Shown here piece by piece: positions 1-9,096 of a stretch of DNA of 64,000 nucleotides. A model generated the notes under the pieces. It saw only the letters and a list, made by a program, of their open reading frames with translations. It was not told where the DNA came from and made no database searches. How positions within the stretch are numbered: the first letter of the stretch is position 1; each line of letters starts with the position of its first letter. Origin of the DNA: Frigoribacterium sp. PhB116 (lineage in GTDB: Bacteria > Actinomycetota > Actinomycetes > Actinomycetales > Microbacteriaceae); NCBI RefSeq assembly GCF_004364285.1, contig NZ_SOBE01000001.1:930001-994000 (forward strand). The letters are read 5' to 3'. A program made the translations under genes and the position numbers.

Positions 1-1260
1 GCGCTCGGCGTCGTGCCGATCGTGGCGACGGGGAGCGCCTGGGCGCTCGTGGGCTGGCTCGTGCTCGTGCTCGCCCTCGGGGCGCTGGACGTCGCGCTGG
101 CCGCCTCGCCGCGCCTCCTGCGGATCCGTCGCGAGCTGCCCGGCCCCGTGCGCCTCGGCGAGGCGACCTCGGCCGAGCTGGTCGTCGTCAACGAAGGCCG
201 CCGCACGCTGCGCGGCGTCGTCCGCGACGCCTGGCAGCCGTCGGCCGGCGCCGCTGTCACGCGCCGTGCGCTCGTCGTCCGGCCCGGTCGCGCCTGGCGC
301 GCCACCACGACGCTCACCCCGTTCCGCCGGGGCGAACGGCGAGCCGAGGAGGTGACGGTCCGGTCGATCGGACCGCTCCGCCTCGCGGGTCGCCAGGCCG
401 GGCACGCCGTCCCCGGCACCGTCCGCGTGCTCCCCCGCTTCTCGTCCCGTCGCCACCTGCCCTCCCGTCTCGCCCGCCTCCGCGAGCTGGACGGGCGCAC
501 GAGCGTCATGATCCGGGGCCAGGGCACCGAGTTCGACAGCCTGCGCGAGTACGTCCGCGGCGACGACGTCCGCTCGATCGACTGGCGGGCGACGGCGCGC
601 CGCAGCGACCTGGTCGTCCGCACGTGGCGCCCCGAGCGCGACCGACGCGTGGTGATCGTGGTCGACAGCGGCCGCACCTCGGCTGCGCGCATCGACGACG
701 AGCCGCGGCTCGACACCGCGTTCGAGTCCGCCCTGCTGCTCGGCGCGCTCGCGTCCCGCGCCGGCGACCACGTCGACCTCGTCGTCGTCGACCGACGCGT
801 GCGGGGACGCGTGCAGGGCGCGACCGGAGCCGCCCTGCTGTCGACCATGGTCGAGACGATGGCCCCGATCGAGCCCGAGCTCGTCGAGACCGACTGGTCG
901 ACCGTGCCTGCCCTCGTGCGCTCCGTGACCACCCAGCGCTCGCTCGTCGTGCTCGTCACGCCCGTCGACTCCCCCGGCTCGGCGCGCAGCCTGCTCGCCG
1001 CCGTGCCGCAGCTGAGCCGGCGGCACCTGGTCGTCGTGGCGTCGGTCACCGATCCCGACCTCGCCGCCGCAGCCGTCACGAGGACGAACCGCGACGAGGT
1101 CTACCGCGCCGCCGCCGCGGAGCGTGCCCGGCTCGACGTCGCCCGCGTCGCCGCCGCCCTGGGCCAGGTGGGGGCCGACGTCGTGTCGGGCTCGCCCGCC
1201 GACCTGCCGCCGGCGCTGGCCGACCGGTACCTCGCCTGCAAGGCCGCCGGCCGCCTCTGA
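1..1260 (+). CDS. DUF58 domain protein, 5' partial
   Basis: The frame is open from base 1, so the true start lies outside the window; the GTG at 13 is only the first visible start. What remains begins with a hydrophobic segment (about residues 10-30), then a beta-rich region, and then the DUF58 signature YVRGDDVRSIDWRATAR near residue 180, followed by a hydrophobic strand ending in VDSGRT that resembles a VWA-type metal site. DUF58 proteins usually sit beside a MoxR AAA+ ATPase and are thought to act with it in envelope or protein maturation; the exact role is unknown. The neighbours (SpoIIM-like and RDD membrane proteins) match the usual actinobacterial MoxR-DUF58 cluster, so a moxR gene is expected just upstream. 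Family is certain, function is not. Confidence 0.88.
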   Translation, partial: ALGVVPIVATGSAWALVGWLVLVLALGALDVALAASPRLLRIRRELPGPVRLGEATSAELVVVNEGRRTLRGVVRDAWQPSAGAAVTRRALVVRPGRAWRATTTLTPFRRGERRAEEVTVRSIGPLRLAGRQAGHAVPGTVRVLPRFSSRRHLPSRLARLRELDGRTSVMIRGQGTEFDSLREYVRGDDVRSIDWRATARRSDLVVRTWRPERDRRVVIVVDSGRTSAARIDDEPRLDTAFESALLLGALASRAGDHVDLVVVDRRVRGRVQGATGAALLSTMVETMAPIEPELVETDWSTVPALVRSVTTQRSLVVLVTPVDSPGSARSLLAAVPQLSRRHLVVVASVTDPDLAAAAVTRTNRDEVYRAAAAERARLDVARVAAALGQVGADVVSGSPADLPPALADRYLACKAAGRL

Positions 1261-1419
1261 CCCGCGCCGCCCCTCCTCGTTCAGCAACGTCGGTCCTGAT
1301 CCGCGCGACGGGGGGAGGCAGGGTCCTGGATCGTGCACGACTCAAGACCCGGTGCGCCCGAGTTCCTGAGTCCTGGCGACCTGGCCGGGCCCCGGGCCCC
1401 GGGCCCGGGTCGTCGCGCT
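1261..1419. other. Intergenic region with palindromes before the 29-bp repeat
   Basis: No gene is visible between the DUF58 stop and the 29-bp repeat array. The region holds the perfect 10-bp palindrome TCGTGCACGA at 1331-1340, three copies of GTCCTG (near 1292, 1323 and 1370), and ACTCA/TGAGT half-sites about 22 bases apart inside 1339-1371. Its purpose is unknown. Confidence 0.4.
1385..1408. terminator. GC hairpin, possible bidirectional terminator
   Basis: CCGGGCCC (1385-1392) pairs perfectly with GGGCCCGG (1401-1408) across an 8-base loop. It lies between two convergent genes, DUF58 and the SpoIIM-like gene, so it could end transcripts from either side. There is no T-tract, so intrinsic termination is only a guess. 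Confidence 0.35.
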
Positions 1420-1631
1420 CAGCCGGCACAGCGGCCTCCGCTCGCCGTCAGCCGGCACAGCGGCCCCCGCTCGCCGTCAGCCGGCACAGCGGCCCCCGCT
1501 CGCCGTCAGCCGGCACAGCAGACTCCGCTCGCCGTCAGCCGGCACAGCGGCCTCCGCTCGCCGTCAGCCGGCACAGCGGCCTCCACTCGCCGTCAGCCGG
1601 CACAGCAGCCTCCACTCGCCGTCAGCCGGCG
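1420..1631. repeat. 29-bp tandem repeat, 7 full copies plus a partial
   Basis: Seven head-to-tail units start at 1420, 1449, 1478, 1507, 1536, 1565 and 1594, and a partial unit begins at 1623. The unit starts CAGCCGGCACAGCGG and most copies contain the small inverted repeat AGCGG-N3-CCGCT. Copies 4, 6 and 7 have substitutions that weaken this stem. The period is not a multiple of three and no spacers separate the units, so it is neither coding nor a CRISPR. The partial unit carries the TGA stop of the adjacent minus-strand gene, which suggests the array grew by slippage from that gene's 3' end. Confidence 0.95.
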
Positions 1632-2617
1632 ACGAGCTCCGTCGCCCCGGCCTCGAACTCGTCGAGGTCGCCGGTCTGGCCGGCGCGGTGCGCGCGCCCG
1701 CCGAGAACCCACTGGTACGCGAGGAACCCGGCCAGGGCGACCGTGCCGATGCCGATCTTGATGGGCCACGGCCAGTCCTGGCGAGTGACGAACCCCTCGA
1801 TCACACCCGACACGAGCAGGGCCAGCATGAGCCCCACGGCGACGGTGACGAGCGCGCGGCCGTCCTGGGCGAGCGCCTGCCCCCGGGTGCGGGCGCCGGG
1901 GGCGACCCACGACCAGAAGATCATCAGCCCCGCACCGCCGGCGACGAAGATGCTGTACAGCTCGAGCTGGCCGTGCGGGAGGATGTACAGGAAGAAGTAC
2001 TCGAGGCGCCCCTGCTCGGCCATCAGGCCCGCCGAGATGCCCACGTTCATGGCGTTGTTCAGCACGACGTAGGGCACCCAGACGCCGGTGATCCCGAACG
2101 CGACGCACTGGGCGGCGATGAACGCGTTGTTCGTCCAGACCTGACCGGTGAACGACGAGGGCGCGCTCTCCGAGTAGTAGTTCACGAAGTCCTCGGTCGC
2201 GAACTGGCGACGGAACTCCTCCGAGCCGAACGACGCGAGCACCGCGGGTGACCCGGCCGCCCAGACCGCGAACGACGTCGCCACGACGACCGTGACGAGC
2301 AGCACCGCGATCGACAGCCAGCGAACCCGCCAGAGGGCGGCAGGCAGCTGGGCCACGAAGAAGGTCGGCACCTGCGAGGCGAGGTTCCGGCCGGCGCCCG
2401 TGAACCGGAGCCGCGCGCGCGACAGGGTCAGCGACAGCCTGTCGGCGACGACGGACGGGCCCGCGGCCGTCTGCAGCGCCGACAGCTCGGCAGCCCCCGA
2501 CTGGTACAGCCGGATCAGCTCGTCGGCCTCCGGGCCGGTGAGGCGCCGACGGCGCGCCAGGGCCTCGAGTTCGGTCCACTCGTGACCGTGGGCGGCGGCG
2601 TAGGCGTCGAGATCCAT
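1622..2617 (-). CDS. SpoIIM-family (stage II sporulation protein M-like) membrane protein
   Basis: A 331-aa protein with a soluble N-terminal 90 residues rich in Arg and Leu, followed by several transmembrane segments (around residues 105-125, 170-200, 215-240, 255-275 and 285-305). The loop FVNYYSESAPSSFTGQVWTN and the later ILPHGQLELYSIF segment are typical of the SpoIIM/DUF95 family. In non-sporulating actinobacteria this family pairs with RDD proteins and MoxR/DUF58 genes; its molecular job is not known. It is divergent from the RDD gene with only 18 bases between the two start codons. The last codons and stop lie in the edge of the 29-bp repeat. The ATG is preceded by a TAGTAT element 9 bases upstream, so the message may be leaderless. 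Confidence 0.85.
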   Translation of the reverse strand: MDLDAYAAAHGHEWTELEALARRRRLTGPEADELIRLYQSGAAELSALQTAAGPSVVADRLSLTLSRARLRFTGAGRNLASQVPTFFVAQLPAALWRVRWLSIAVLLVTVVVATSFAVWAAGSPAVLASFGSEEFRRQFATEDFVNYYSESAPSSFTGQVWTNNAFIAAQCVAFGITGVWVPYVVLNNAMNVGISAGLMAEQGRLEYFFLYILPHGQLELYSIFVAGGAGLMIFWSWVAPGARTRGQALAQDGRALVTVAVGLMLALLVSGVIEGFVTRQDWPWPIKIGIGTVALAGFLAYQWVLGGRAHRAGQTGDLDEFEAGATELVAG

Positions 2618-2622
2618 TCTGC

Positions 2623-2632
2623 TTAGATACTA
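2623..2632. promoter_or_regulatory. Overlapping divergent promoters
   Basis: Only 18 bases separate the two divergent ATGs. On the minus strand TAGTAT (2632-2627) lies 9 bases before the ATG at 2617. On the plus strand TTAGAT (2623-2628) lies 7 bases before the ATG at 2636. Both would give leaderless messages, and the two elements share bases, so the promoters probably compete. The plus-strand element is the weaker match. Confidence 0.5.
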
Positions 2633-2635
2633 GGC

Positions 2636-3571
2636 ATGTCCGACCCGACGACGCACCAGCCGCCGACGCCCCGGCCGAGGCCGCGACGCACGCGCGCGGG
2701 GCGTTCCCCGCGGTCGGCGCCGACCCTGCGTGCCGACCAGGTCGACTTCTTCGACAGTGCCGACGACCAGCTCGTCACCGGCGAGGCGGTCGGCCTCGAC
2801 CGCCGCCCCACCGGCTTCGTCCTCCGCGTCGCCGGTGCGCTGATCGACTACCTCACGTACGTCGTCGTGCTCGTCGGCCTGGTGCTGCTCGTCGTCTCGC
2901 TCAACGACCGCGGCGCCGTGGACGACGCGACGGCGCAGGCCCTCATGGTCGCGTCGATCGTCGTCTGCCTGATCGGCCTGCCGACCGTGGTCGAGACGGC
3001 GTCGCACGGGCGGTCGCTCGGCAAGCTGGCGACGGGCGCGAGGATCGTCCGGACCGACGGAGGCGCCATCGGCCTCCGGCACGCGCTCACCCGGTCGCTC
3101 GTCGGCATGCTCGAGATCGTGATGACGACAGGCGGACTGGCCGTGGTGGTCGCCCTCCTCAACCGGTCGTCGCGCCGTCTCGGCGACCTGATGGCCGGCA
3201 CCTACAGCCGCAACGAACGGGCGCCCCGCATGGGGCGGGTCGTGGTCCAGGTGCCGCCGCACCTCGTCGGCTGGGCCGGCGTGGCCGACGTGGCGCGCCT
3301 CCCCGATCCCCTGGCCCGTCGTGTGTCGTCGTTCCTGCAACAGGCCCCGGCGCTCCGTCCCGACAGCCGTCGGCGCATCGCCGAGTCCCTCGCCGACGAG
3401 CTCTCGCCGTTCGTCACGCCCCTGCCCGCGACGGACCCGGAGTCGCTGCTCGCCGCCGTGTCCGCCCTCCGGCGAGAGCGCGAGGGCGTCGCCCTGGGGC
3501 GCGAGGCAGCATTGCTCGACCGGCTCGAGCCGGCCCTCACGGGGACGGTGCACGGGTTCCCGCGGCGCTGA
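2636..3571 (+). CDS. RDD family membrane protein
   Basis: A 311-aa protein whose residues about 58-195 form an RDD domain: LRVAGALIDYLTY in the first membrane helix supplies the Arg and Asp, a second hydrophobic helix follows at about 102-120, the conserved SLGKLATGARIV loop comes next, then a third helix and RRLGDLMAGTY. The N-terminal 55 residues are charged and probably cytoplasmic, and the C-terminal 110 residues are a predicted soluble helical tail (VSSFLQQAPALRPDSRRRIA). RDD proteins are of uncertain function, some linked to transport or stress. Its partner is the divergent SpoIIM-like gene; the same pairing recurs in actinobacteria. Confidence 0.88.
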   Translation: MSDPTTHQPPTPRPRPRRTRAGRSPRSAPTLRADQVDFFDSADDQLVTGEAVGLDRRPTGFVLRVAGALIDYLTYVVVLVGLVLLVVSLNDRGAVDDATAQALMVASIVVCLIGLPTVVETASHGRSLGKLATGARIVRTDGGAIGLRHALTRSLVGMLEIVMTTGGLAVVVALLNRSSRRLGDLMAGTYSRNERAPRMGRVVVQVPPHLVGWAGVADVARLPDPLARRVSSFLQQAPALRPDSRRRIAESLADELSPFVTPLPATDPESLLAAVSALRREREGVALGREAALLDRLEPALTGTVHGFPRR

Positions 3572-3662
3572 GCCCACGACCTGCCCCGGCACGCACGTCC
3601 CCGCGCGTACCGCCCGCCCCGGGGCACGGACGGCCCTGCGCGCACGACCGGCCCCGGACGCA

Positions 3663-3705
3663 CGAACGCCCCCGCCCCGTCTCGACGACGGCTCGGGGGC
3701 GTTCG
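3663..3705 (-). terminator. Hairpin downstream of ahcY
   Basis: CGAACGCCCCCG (3663-3674) and CGGGGGCGTTCG (3694-3705) form a perfect 12-bp stem with a 19-base loop, 10 bases past the ahcY stop. There is no U-tract. It also stands between the convergent RDD and ahcY genes, so it may act both ways. Confidence 0.65.
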
Positions 3706-3715
3706 CGCACCTGCC

Positions 3716-5191
<1,476 letters not shown>

Positions 5192-5262
5192 GGGACCATT
5201 CTCGCCCACCCTGCCCCGTGTGTCGCCCAGGAACGGGTCGACGAGTCGGGACGTCGCCCGGC

Positions 5263-5577
5263 TCAGGAACGCACGAGGCGGGCGATCGCGGCCGACGCCT
5301 CCGCGATCTTCGCGTCGGCCACCGCCCCGCCCTCTCGAGCCGCCTCGGCGACGCAGTGCGCGAGGTGGTCCTCGAGCAGCTGGAGGGCCACCGTCTCGAG
5401 CGCCTTCGTGGCCGCGCTCACCTGCGTGAGGACGTCGATGCAGTAGACGTCGTCCTCGACCATCCGCTGGATGCCGCGGACCTGGCCCTCGGCTCGGCGG
5501 AGGCGCGTGACGATCTGCTGCTTGGAGCCGCTGTAGCCGGGAGATCCCGGCGACGCGGTGCTCGGGTCGGTCGTCAC
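5263..5577 (-). CDS. csoR: CsoR-type metal-sensing transcriptional repressor
   Basis: A 104-aa all-helical repressor of the CsoR/RcnR family. Cys46, His71 and Cys75 have the same spacing as the Cu(I) ligands Cys36/His61/Cys65 of Mycobacterium tuberculosis CsoR, so copper(I) sensing is the best guess. The family core is visible as [16 protein letters not shown] and [17 protein letters not shown]. The GTG start overlaps the manB stop by 4 bases (GTGA), so it is translationally coupled to manB. No copper ATPase, chaperone or other metal gene is nearby, so its targets must lie elsewhere in the genome. The N-terminal 17 residues are a disordered Ser/Pro/Gly extension. Confidence 0.9.
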   Translation of the reverse strand: MTTDPSTASPGSPGYSGSKQQIVTRLRRAEGQVRGIQRMVEDDVYCIDVLTQVSAATKALETVALQLLEDHLAHCVAEAAREGGAVADAKIAEASAAIARLVRS

Positions 5578-6998
5578 GATGCCCGGATCAGCGCCAGGAC
5601 CTCGTCGCGCACCGCCTCCATGCCCGAGCGCGTCGCCGCCTCGGCGTTCAGGCGGAGCAGCGGCTCGGTGTTCGAGGGGCGGACGTTGAACCACCAGAAG
5701 CCGCCGTCCGCCGACGACCCCGACACGGTGAGGCCGTCGAGCTCGTCGAAGTCGCCCCGGCCGGTGAACGCCTCGACGACGCGGGTGTAGGCGGCGGGCA
5801 CGTCGGTGACGGTCGAGTTGATCTCGCCGCTGGCCGAGTACGGCGTGTAGCGGTCGGTCAGCGTCGACAAGGGCTCGTCCTGGTGACCCAGCTCGGCCAG
5901 CACGTGCATGGCGGCGAGCATGCCGTTGTCGGCGCCCCAGAAGTCGCGGAAGTAGTAGTGCGCGGAGTGCTCGCCGCCGAAGATCGCCCCGGTCGTTCGC
6001 ATCTCGTCCTTGATGAGCGAGTGCCCGACCCTGGTGCGGACGGGCACCGCCCCGGAGGCGACGATCGCCTCGGGCACGGCGCGCGAGGTGATCAGGTTGT
6101 GGATGACCGAGATGGAGGCGTCCGGCTCGGCCGCCCGGACCCGGGCGATCTCGCGCACCGCGACGATCGCCGCGACGGCGGATGGGGTGACCGCGTCGCC
6201 CTTCTCGTCGACGACGAAGCATCGGTCGGCGTCGCCGTCGAAGGCGAGTCCCAGGTCTGCGCCGTGGGCGACGACCGCGGCCTGGAGGTCGACGAGGTTG
6301 GCCGGCTCGAGCGGGTTCGCCTCGTGGTTCGGGAACGTGCCGTCGAGCTCGAAGTACAGCGGGACGATCTCGAGGGGGAGGGCCGGGAGCCCGGCGGCAG
6401 CGCCGAGGACCGCGGGGACGGTCAGGCCGCCCATCCCGTTGCCCGCGTCGACGACCACCTTCAGGGGCCGGACGCCGGCCAGGTCGACGAGCCCGCGCAG
6501 GTGGGCCGCGTAGCCCGGCAGCGCGTCGTGCTCGCGGAGCGACCCGGGCGCCTCGACGGACGAGACGCCGTCGGCGAGGTAGGCGGCGGCCCGGTCGCGG
6601 ATCGAGGACAGGCCCGTGTCGAGGCTGATCCCCTGGGCGCCTGCCCGGCTCATCTTGATGCCGTTGTAGGTCGCGGGGTTGTGGCTCGCGGTGAACATCG
6701 CCGCCGGTGCGTCGAGCGAGCCCGAGGCGAAGTAGGACTCGTCGGTCGAGCAGAGCCCGAGGGCGACGACGTCCGCGCCCCGGGCCAGGGCGCCGCGGGC
6801 GAAGGCCGCCGCGAACGAGGGCGAGGAGTCGCGCATGTCGTGGCCGACCACGAGCTCGCTCCCCGCCGCGCCCACCTCGTCCGCGAAGGCGGCCCCGAAC
6901 GCCTCGACGACGTCGTCGGTGAGCTGGCTCCCGACCAGCCCGCGCACGTCGTAGGTCTTGACGAAGGCGGAGAGGTCGACGGTGTCTTCAGTGGTCAT
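5574..6998 (-). CDS. manB: Phosphomannomutase/phosphoglucomutase
   Basis: A 474-aa alpha-D-phosphohexomutase that interconverts mannose-6-phosphate and mannose-1-phosphate, the precursor for GDP-mannose. The phosphoserine loop [11 protein letters not shown] lies near residue 104, the Mg-binding loop FDGDADRCF near 245, the sugar-specificity loop [12 protein letters not shown] near 335, and the phosphate-contact [13 protein letters not shown] near the C-terminus. All four active-site regions are intact. It overlaps the DUF3499 gene by 11 bases upstream and the csoR start by 4 bases downstream, making one transcription unit. Together with manA at 13.7 kb it feeds the mannosyl donors needed by the polyprenol-phosphate mannose synthase type gene at 21.4 kb. 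Confidence 0.95.
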   Translation of the reverse strand: MTTEDTVDLSAFVKTYDVRGLVGSQLTDDVVEAFGAAFADEVGAAGSELVVGHDMRDSSPSFAAAFARGALARGADVVALGLCSTDESYFASGSLDAPAAMFTASHNPATYNGIKMSRAGAQGISLDTGLSSIRDRAAAYLADGVSSVEAPGSLREHDALPGYAAHLRGLVDLAGVRPLKVVVDAGNGMGGLTVPAVLGAAAGLPALPLEIVPLYFELDGTFPNHEANPLEPANLVDLQAAVVAHGADLGLAFDGDADRCFVVDEKGDAVTPSAVAAIVAVREIARVRAAEPDASISVIHNLITSRAVPEAIVASGAVPVRTRVGHSLIKDEMRTTGAIFGGEHSAHYYFRDFWGADNGMLAAMHVLAELGHQDEPLSTLTDRYTPYSASGEINSTVTDVPAAYTRVVEAFTGRGDFDELDGLTVSGSSADGGFWWFNVRPSNTEPLLRLNAEAATRSGMEAVRDEVLALIRAS

Positions 6999-7200
6999 GG
7001 CCCAAAACTACCCGGCGCAGCACCTGCCATCCCTGGGGGACGGAGAGGGACGACGCGTGTCGGGCGCACAGGTCGTACCCGTGCGGCTCCACCCGGTCGC
7101 TCAGGGGGCCGACGACGACCATGGAGTCCGCGTACACGTAGGTGAGGGTCGACACCGCCTCGTCGTGGCAGGTGACCTTGCTGCAGGGTCGTGGCTCCAT
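6988..7200 (-). CDS. DUF3499 family protein
   Basis: A 70-aa cytosolic protein matching DUF3499, found next to manB and whiB2 in many actinobacteria. It contains CSKVTC near residue 6 and a later YDLCARH, a likely Cys/His zinc site, around a conserved TLTYVYADSMVVVGPL core. Function is unknown. The ATG at 7200 is chosen over the longer frame because the family starts just before the first Cys and because TATCGT lies 8 bases upstream. The 3' end overlaps manB by 11 bases. Confidence 0.85.
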   Translation of the reverse strand: MEPRPCSKVTCHDEAVSTLTYVYADSMVVVGPLSDRVEPHGYDLCARHASSLSVPQGWQVLRRVVLGHDH

Positions 7201-7208
7201 GGACCGCC

Positions 7209-7229
7209 ACGATACCGCCGGACTACGAT
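7209..7229. promoter_or_regulatory. Divergent leaderless promoters
   Basis: In the 35-base gap, TATCGT (7214-7209, minus) sits 8 bases before the DUF3499 ATG, and TACGAT (7224-7229, plus) sits 6 bases before the ATG at 7236. No Shine-Dalgarno motif precedes either start. Confidence 0.6.
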
Positions 7230-7235
7230 GGCGAG

Positions 7236-7685
7236 ATGCCGAGGCCACGTCGAGTCCGCGTCACCGACCGCTCGCGTCGTCGGGACAGACACGGCCGTGG
7301 CCTCCGCTCCTCCGCCGCCGGCCCGCACCTGCCGTTCCTGCGCACGAGGGTCGAGCTCTTCGACGACCTCGTCGCCGAGACCGCGGACCACCTGCGCGAG
7401 CTGTGGCCCGACGACCTCGCCGACGTGACCTTCGAGGTCGCCGGCCTACCTGCCGCCCCCGACCCGTCCCGCGTCGAGCGCTGGCGCGTCGACCGGGCCG
7501 CCCGCAGCGTGGTCGTCTACCGGCTGCCCATCGAGCGCCTGTCGCACGTGCCCGAGTCGCACCGGCAGGTGGACGACGAGTGGCAGCACCGCGTCCTCGT
7601 CGAGGGCTGGGTGCTGCAGGCCGTGGGCGACCTCCTCGGCAAGGACCCGTGGGACCTCTCCCCCGACCGCTGGCGCGACCGCTGA
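7236..7685 (+). CDS. Zincin-like family protein without an obvious metal motif
   Basis: A 149-aa basic protein with the RRRDRHGRGLR opening and LPFLRTRVELFDDLV segment typical of the putative metallopeptidase encoded beside DUF3499 and WhiB2 in actinobacteria (Rv3259-like). In the family the C-terminal helix usually carries an HE pair. Here the matching helix reads LVEGWVLQAVGDLLG, so the His-Glu pair seems absent and a proteolytic role is doubtful. The ATG is chosen from the TACGAT element 6 bases upstream. It is convergent with the DUF5719 gene, one base apart. Confidence 0.65.
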   Translation: MPRPRRVRVTDRSRRRDRHGRGLRSSAAGPHLPFLRTRVELFDDLVAETADHLRELWPDDLADVTFEVAGLPAAPDPSRVERWRVDRAARSVVVYRLPIERLSHVPESHRQVDDEWQHRVLVEGWVLQAVGDLLGKDPWDLSPDRWRDR

Positions 7686-7686
7686 C

Positions 7687-9096
7687 CTACGGGTAGACGA
7701 CCACCGGGGTCGACGCCGGGAAGGCCGAGGTGACGGGCCACGACGCGACGGCTCCGGCCGCCGACCAGCTCACCGCGGCCCGCAGCCCGTCGGCGTCGCG
7801 CAGGGTCAGGACGTCGCCGCCGGACACCGCCACGTCGACGGTGCTGTCCGCCGGGACCGTCACCTGCTGCTCCGCGTCGCCGATCTCGACGACCGCCGTG
7901 GCCGCCTCCGTGCCGGGGTTCGCGATCGACAGCGTCGGGCCCTCGCCCTGAGGCACCTGCACGAGCGTCTCGCCGCGCAGCGCCGGGGCCGCGGCGGCCC
8001 AGGCGAGGTCGACCGCGCCCTCGGGCGAGATCGTGGAGGTGCGGGCACCGGCCACGACGGGCACCTGCGACACCAGGGTGGCGGTCCAGGTGCCGTCCGC
8101 GAGGCCGTCGACCGGCACGTCGGTGACGCGCCCGGCCTCGACCCGCGTCTGGAACGTCGCGCCCGTGCCGTCGGCCGTGGCGAGCGTGATCGAGACCTGC
8201 GCCGCCTCGTCGCCGGGGACGTAGACCCGGACGACGCTCTGCAGGTCGGCCGAGGACGGCTCGGTGAGCGCGCCCTCGAGCGCCGCGGAGTCGCGGACCA
8301 CGATCCCGGGGACGACCACCTGGCGGGCGGGCGAGGCCGCACCGCTGACGATGTCGACACCGCCCGGGTCGAGGGTGCGCACGACGCTCTGCTGCATCGA
8401 GGAGACGATGCGGCCGCCCCGGCTCTGGACGTGGACGACGGGCGAGACGAGGCCCGTCGCGAAGCCGGAGAGCGGGACGACCTTCTGGCTGCGGGGGGCG
8501 ACGACGATGCCGTCGATCCCGGGGCCCTGCACGCGGCCGTTCTCGGCGGCGATGCCGAGGTCGACGGTCGCGTTGACGTCCGTCGGGTTGACGAGCACGA
8601 CGAGCGACACGCGGCCGGTCTCGGTCGAGCCCCCGACGAGCCAGGTCGAGCTCGTCGGCTCGGTGCACGGGGCGGCTGCGAAGCCCACGAGCTCGCCCTC
8701 GGAGACGGACTGGCTCTGGGCGGCCGCGACGAGCGGGACGTCGTCTCCCTCCACGGGCGTCGTCCACAGCACCGGGTCGGAGTCGCTCCCGTCCGCCCCG
8801 GCGAGGGCGGTGCTGTCGTCGTCGCCCGAGCTGGAGGCGGACGCGACCTGCGCCCGACCGACCGAGCTGGCGGTCGTGGCCTGCTGGCCCTCGTCGTCCG
8901 AGAGCTGGAGCAGCCCTCCCGCGCAGACGCGCTGCTGGTCGACCGCCACCGGGGCGACCAGCTGCCCGGCGGGCGCGGTCTGCAGCGTCGGCAGCGGCAG
9001 GACGCCCGCGGCGCCGACGACCACGGCCGCGACGGCGAGGCCGGCCGCGCCGAGTCCGACGCGTCGGGTGCGCGCGATGATCCGTCGCTCAGTCAT
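7687..9096 (-). CDS. DUF5719 family envelope protein
   Basis: A 469-aa protein with one N-terminal hydrophobic segment (about residues 14-35), probably a signal anchor, and a long extracytoplasmic domain rich in Ala, Val, Ser and Thr with beta-strand patterning. A Ser/Gly/Asp-rich linker occurs near residues 78-105. The fold matches DUF5719 proteins, which in actinobacteria follow a large GT2-membrane protein as here. The start overlaps the upstream glycosyltransferase stop by 8 bases, so the two are made together and may form a complex. No catalytic motif is recognisable. Confidence 0.75.
   Translation of the reverse strand: MTERRIIARTRRVGLGAAGLAVAAVVVGAAGVLPLPTLQTAPAGQLVAPVAVDQQRVCAGGLLQLSDDEGQQATTASSVGRAQVASASSSGDDDSTALAGADGSDSDPVLWTTPVEGDDVPLVAAAQSQSVSEGELVGFAAAPCTEPTSSTWLVGGSTETGRVSLVVLVNPTDVNATVDLGIAAENGRVQGPGIDGIVVAPRSQKVVPLSGFATGLVSPVVHVQSRGGRIVSSMQQSVVRTLDPGGVDIVSGAASPARQVVVPGIVVRDSAALEGALTEPSSADLQSVVRVYVPGDEAAQVSITLATADGTGATFQTRVEAGRVTDVPVDGLADGTWTATLVSQVPVVAGARTSTISPEGAVDLAWAAAAPALRGETLVQVPQGEGPTLSIANPGTEAATAVVEIGDAEQQVTVPADSTVDVAVSGGDVLTLRDADGLRAAVSWSAAGAVASWPVTSAFPASTPVVVYP

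Noticed and set aside
1420-1631. CRISPR array
   Set aside because: The 29-bp units abut with no unique spacers and no cas gene is near.
5192-5262. SAH riboswitch upstream of ahcY
   Set aside because: The gap is only 71 bases with no recognisable conserved core, and the start looks leaderless.
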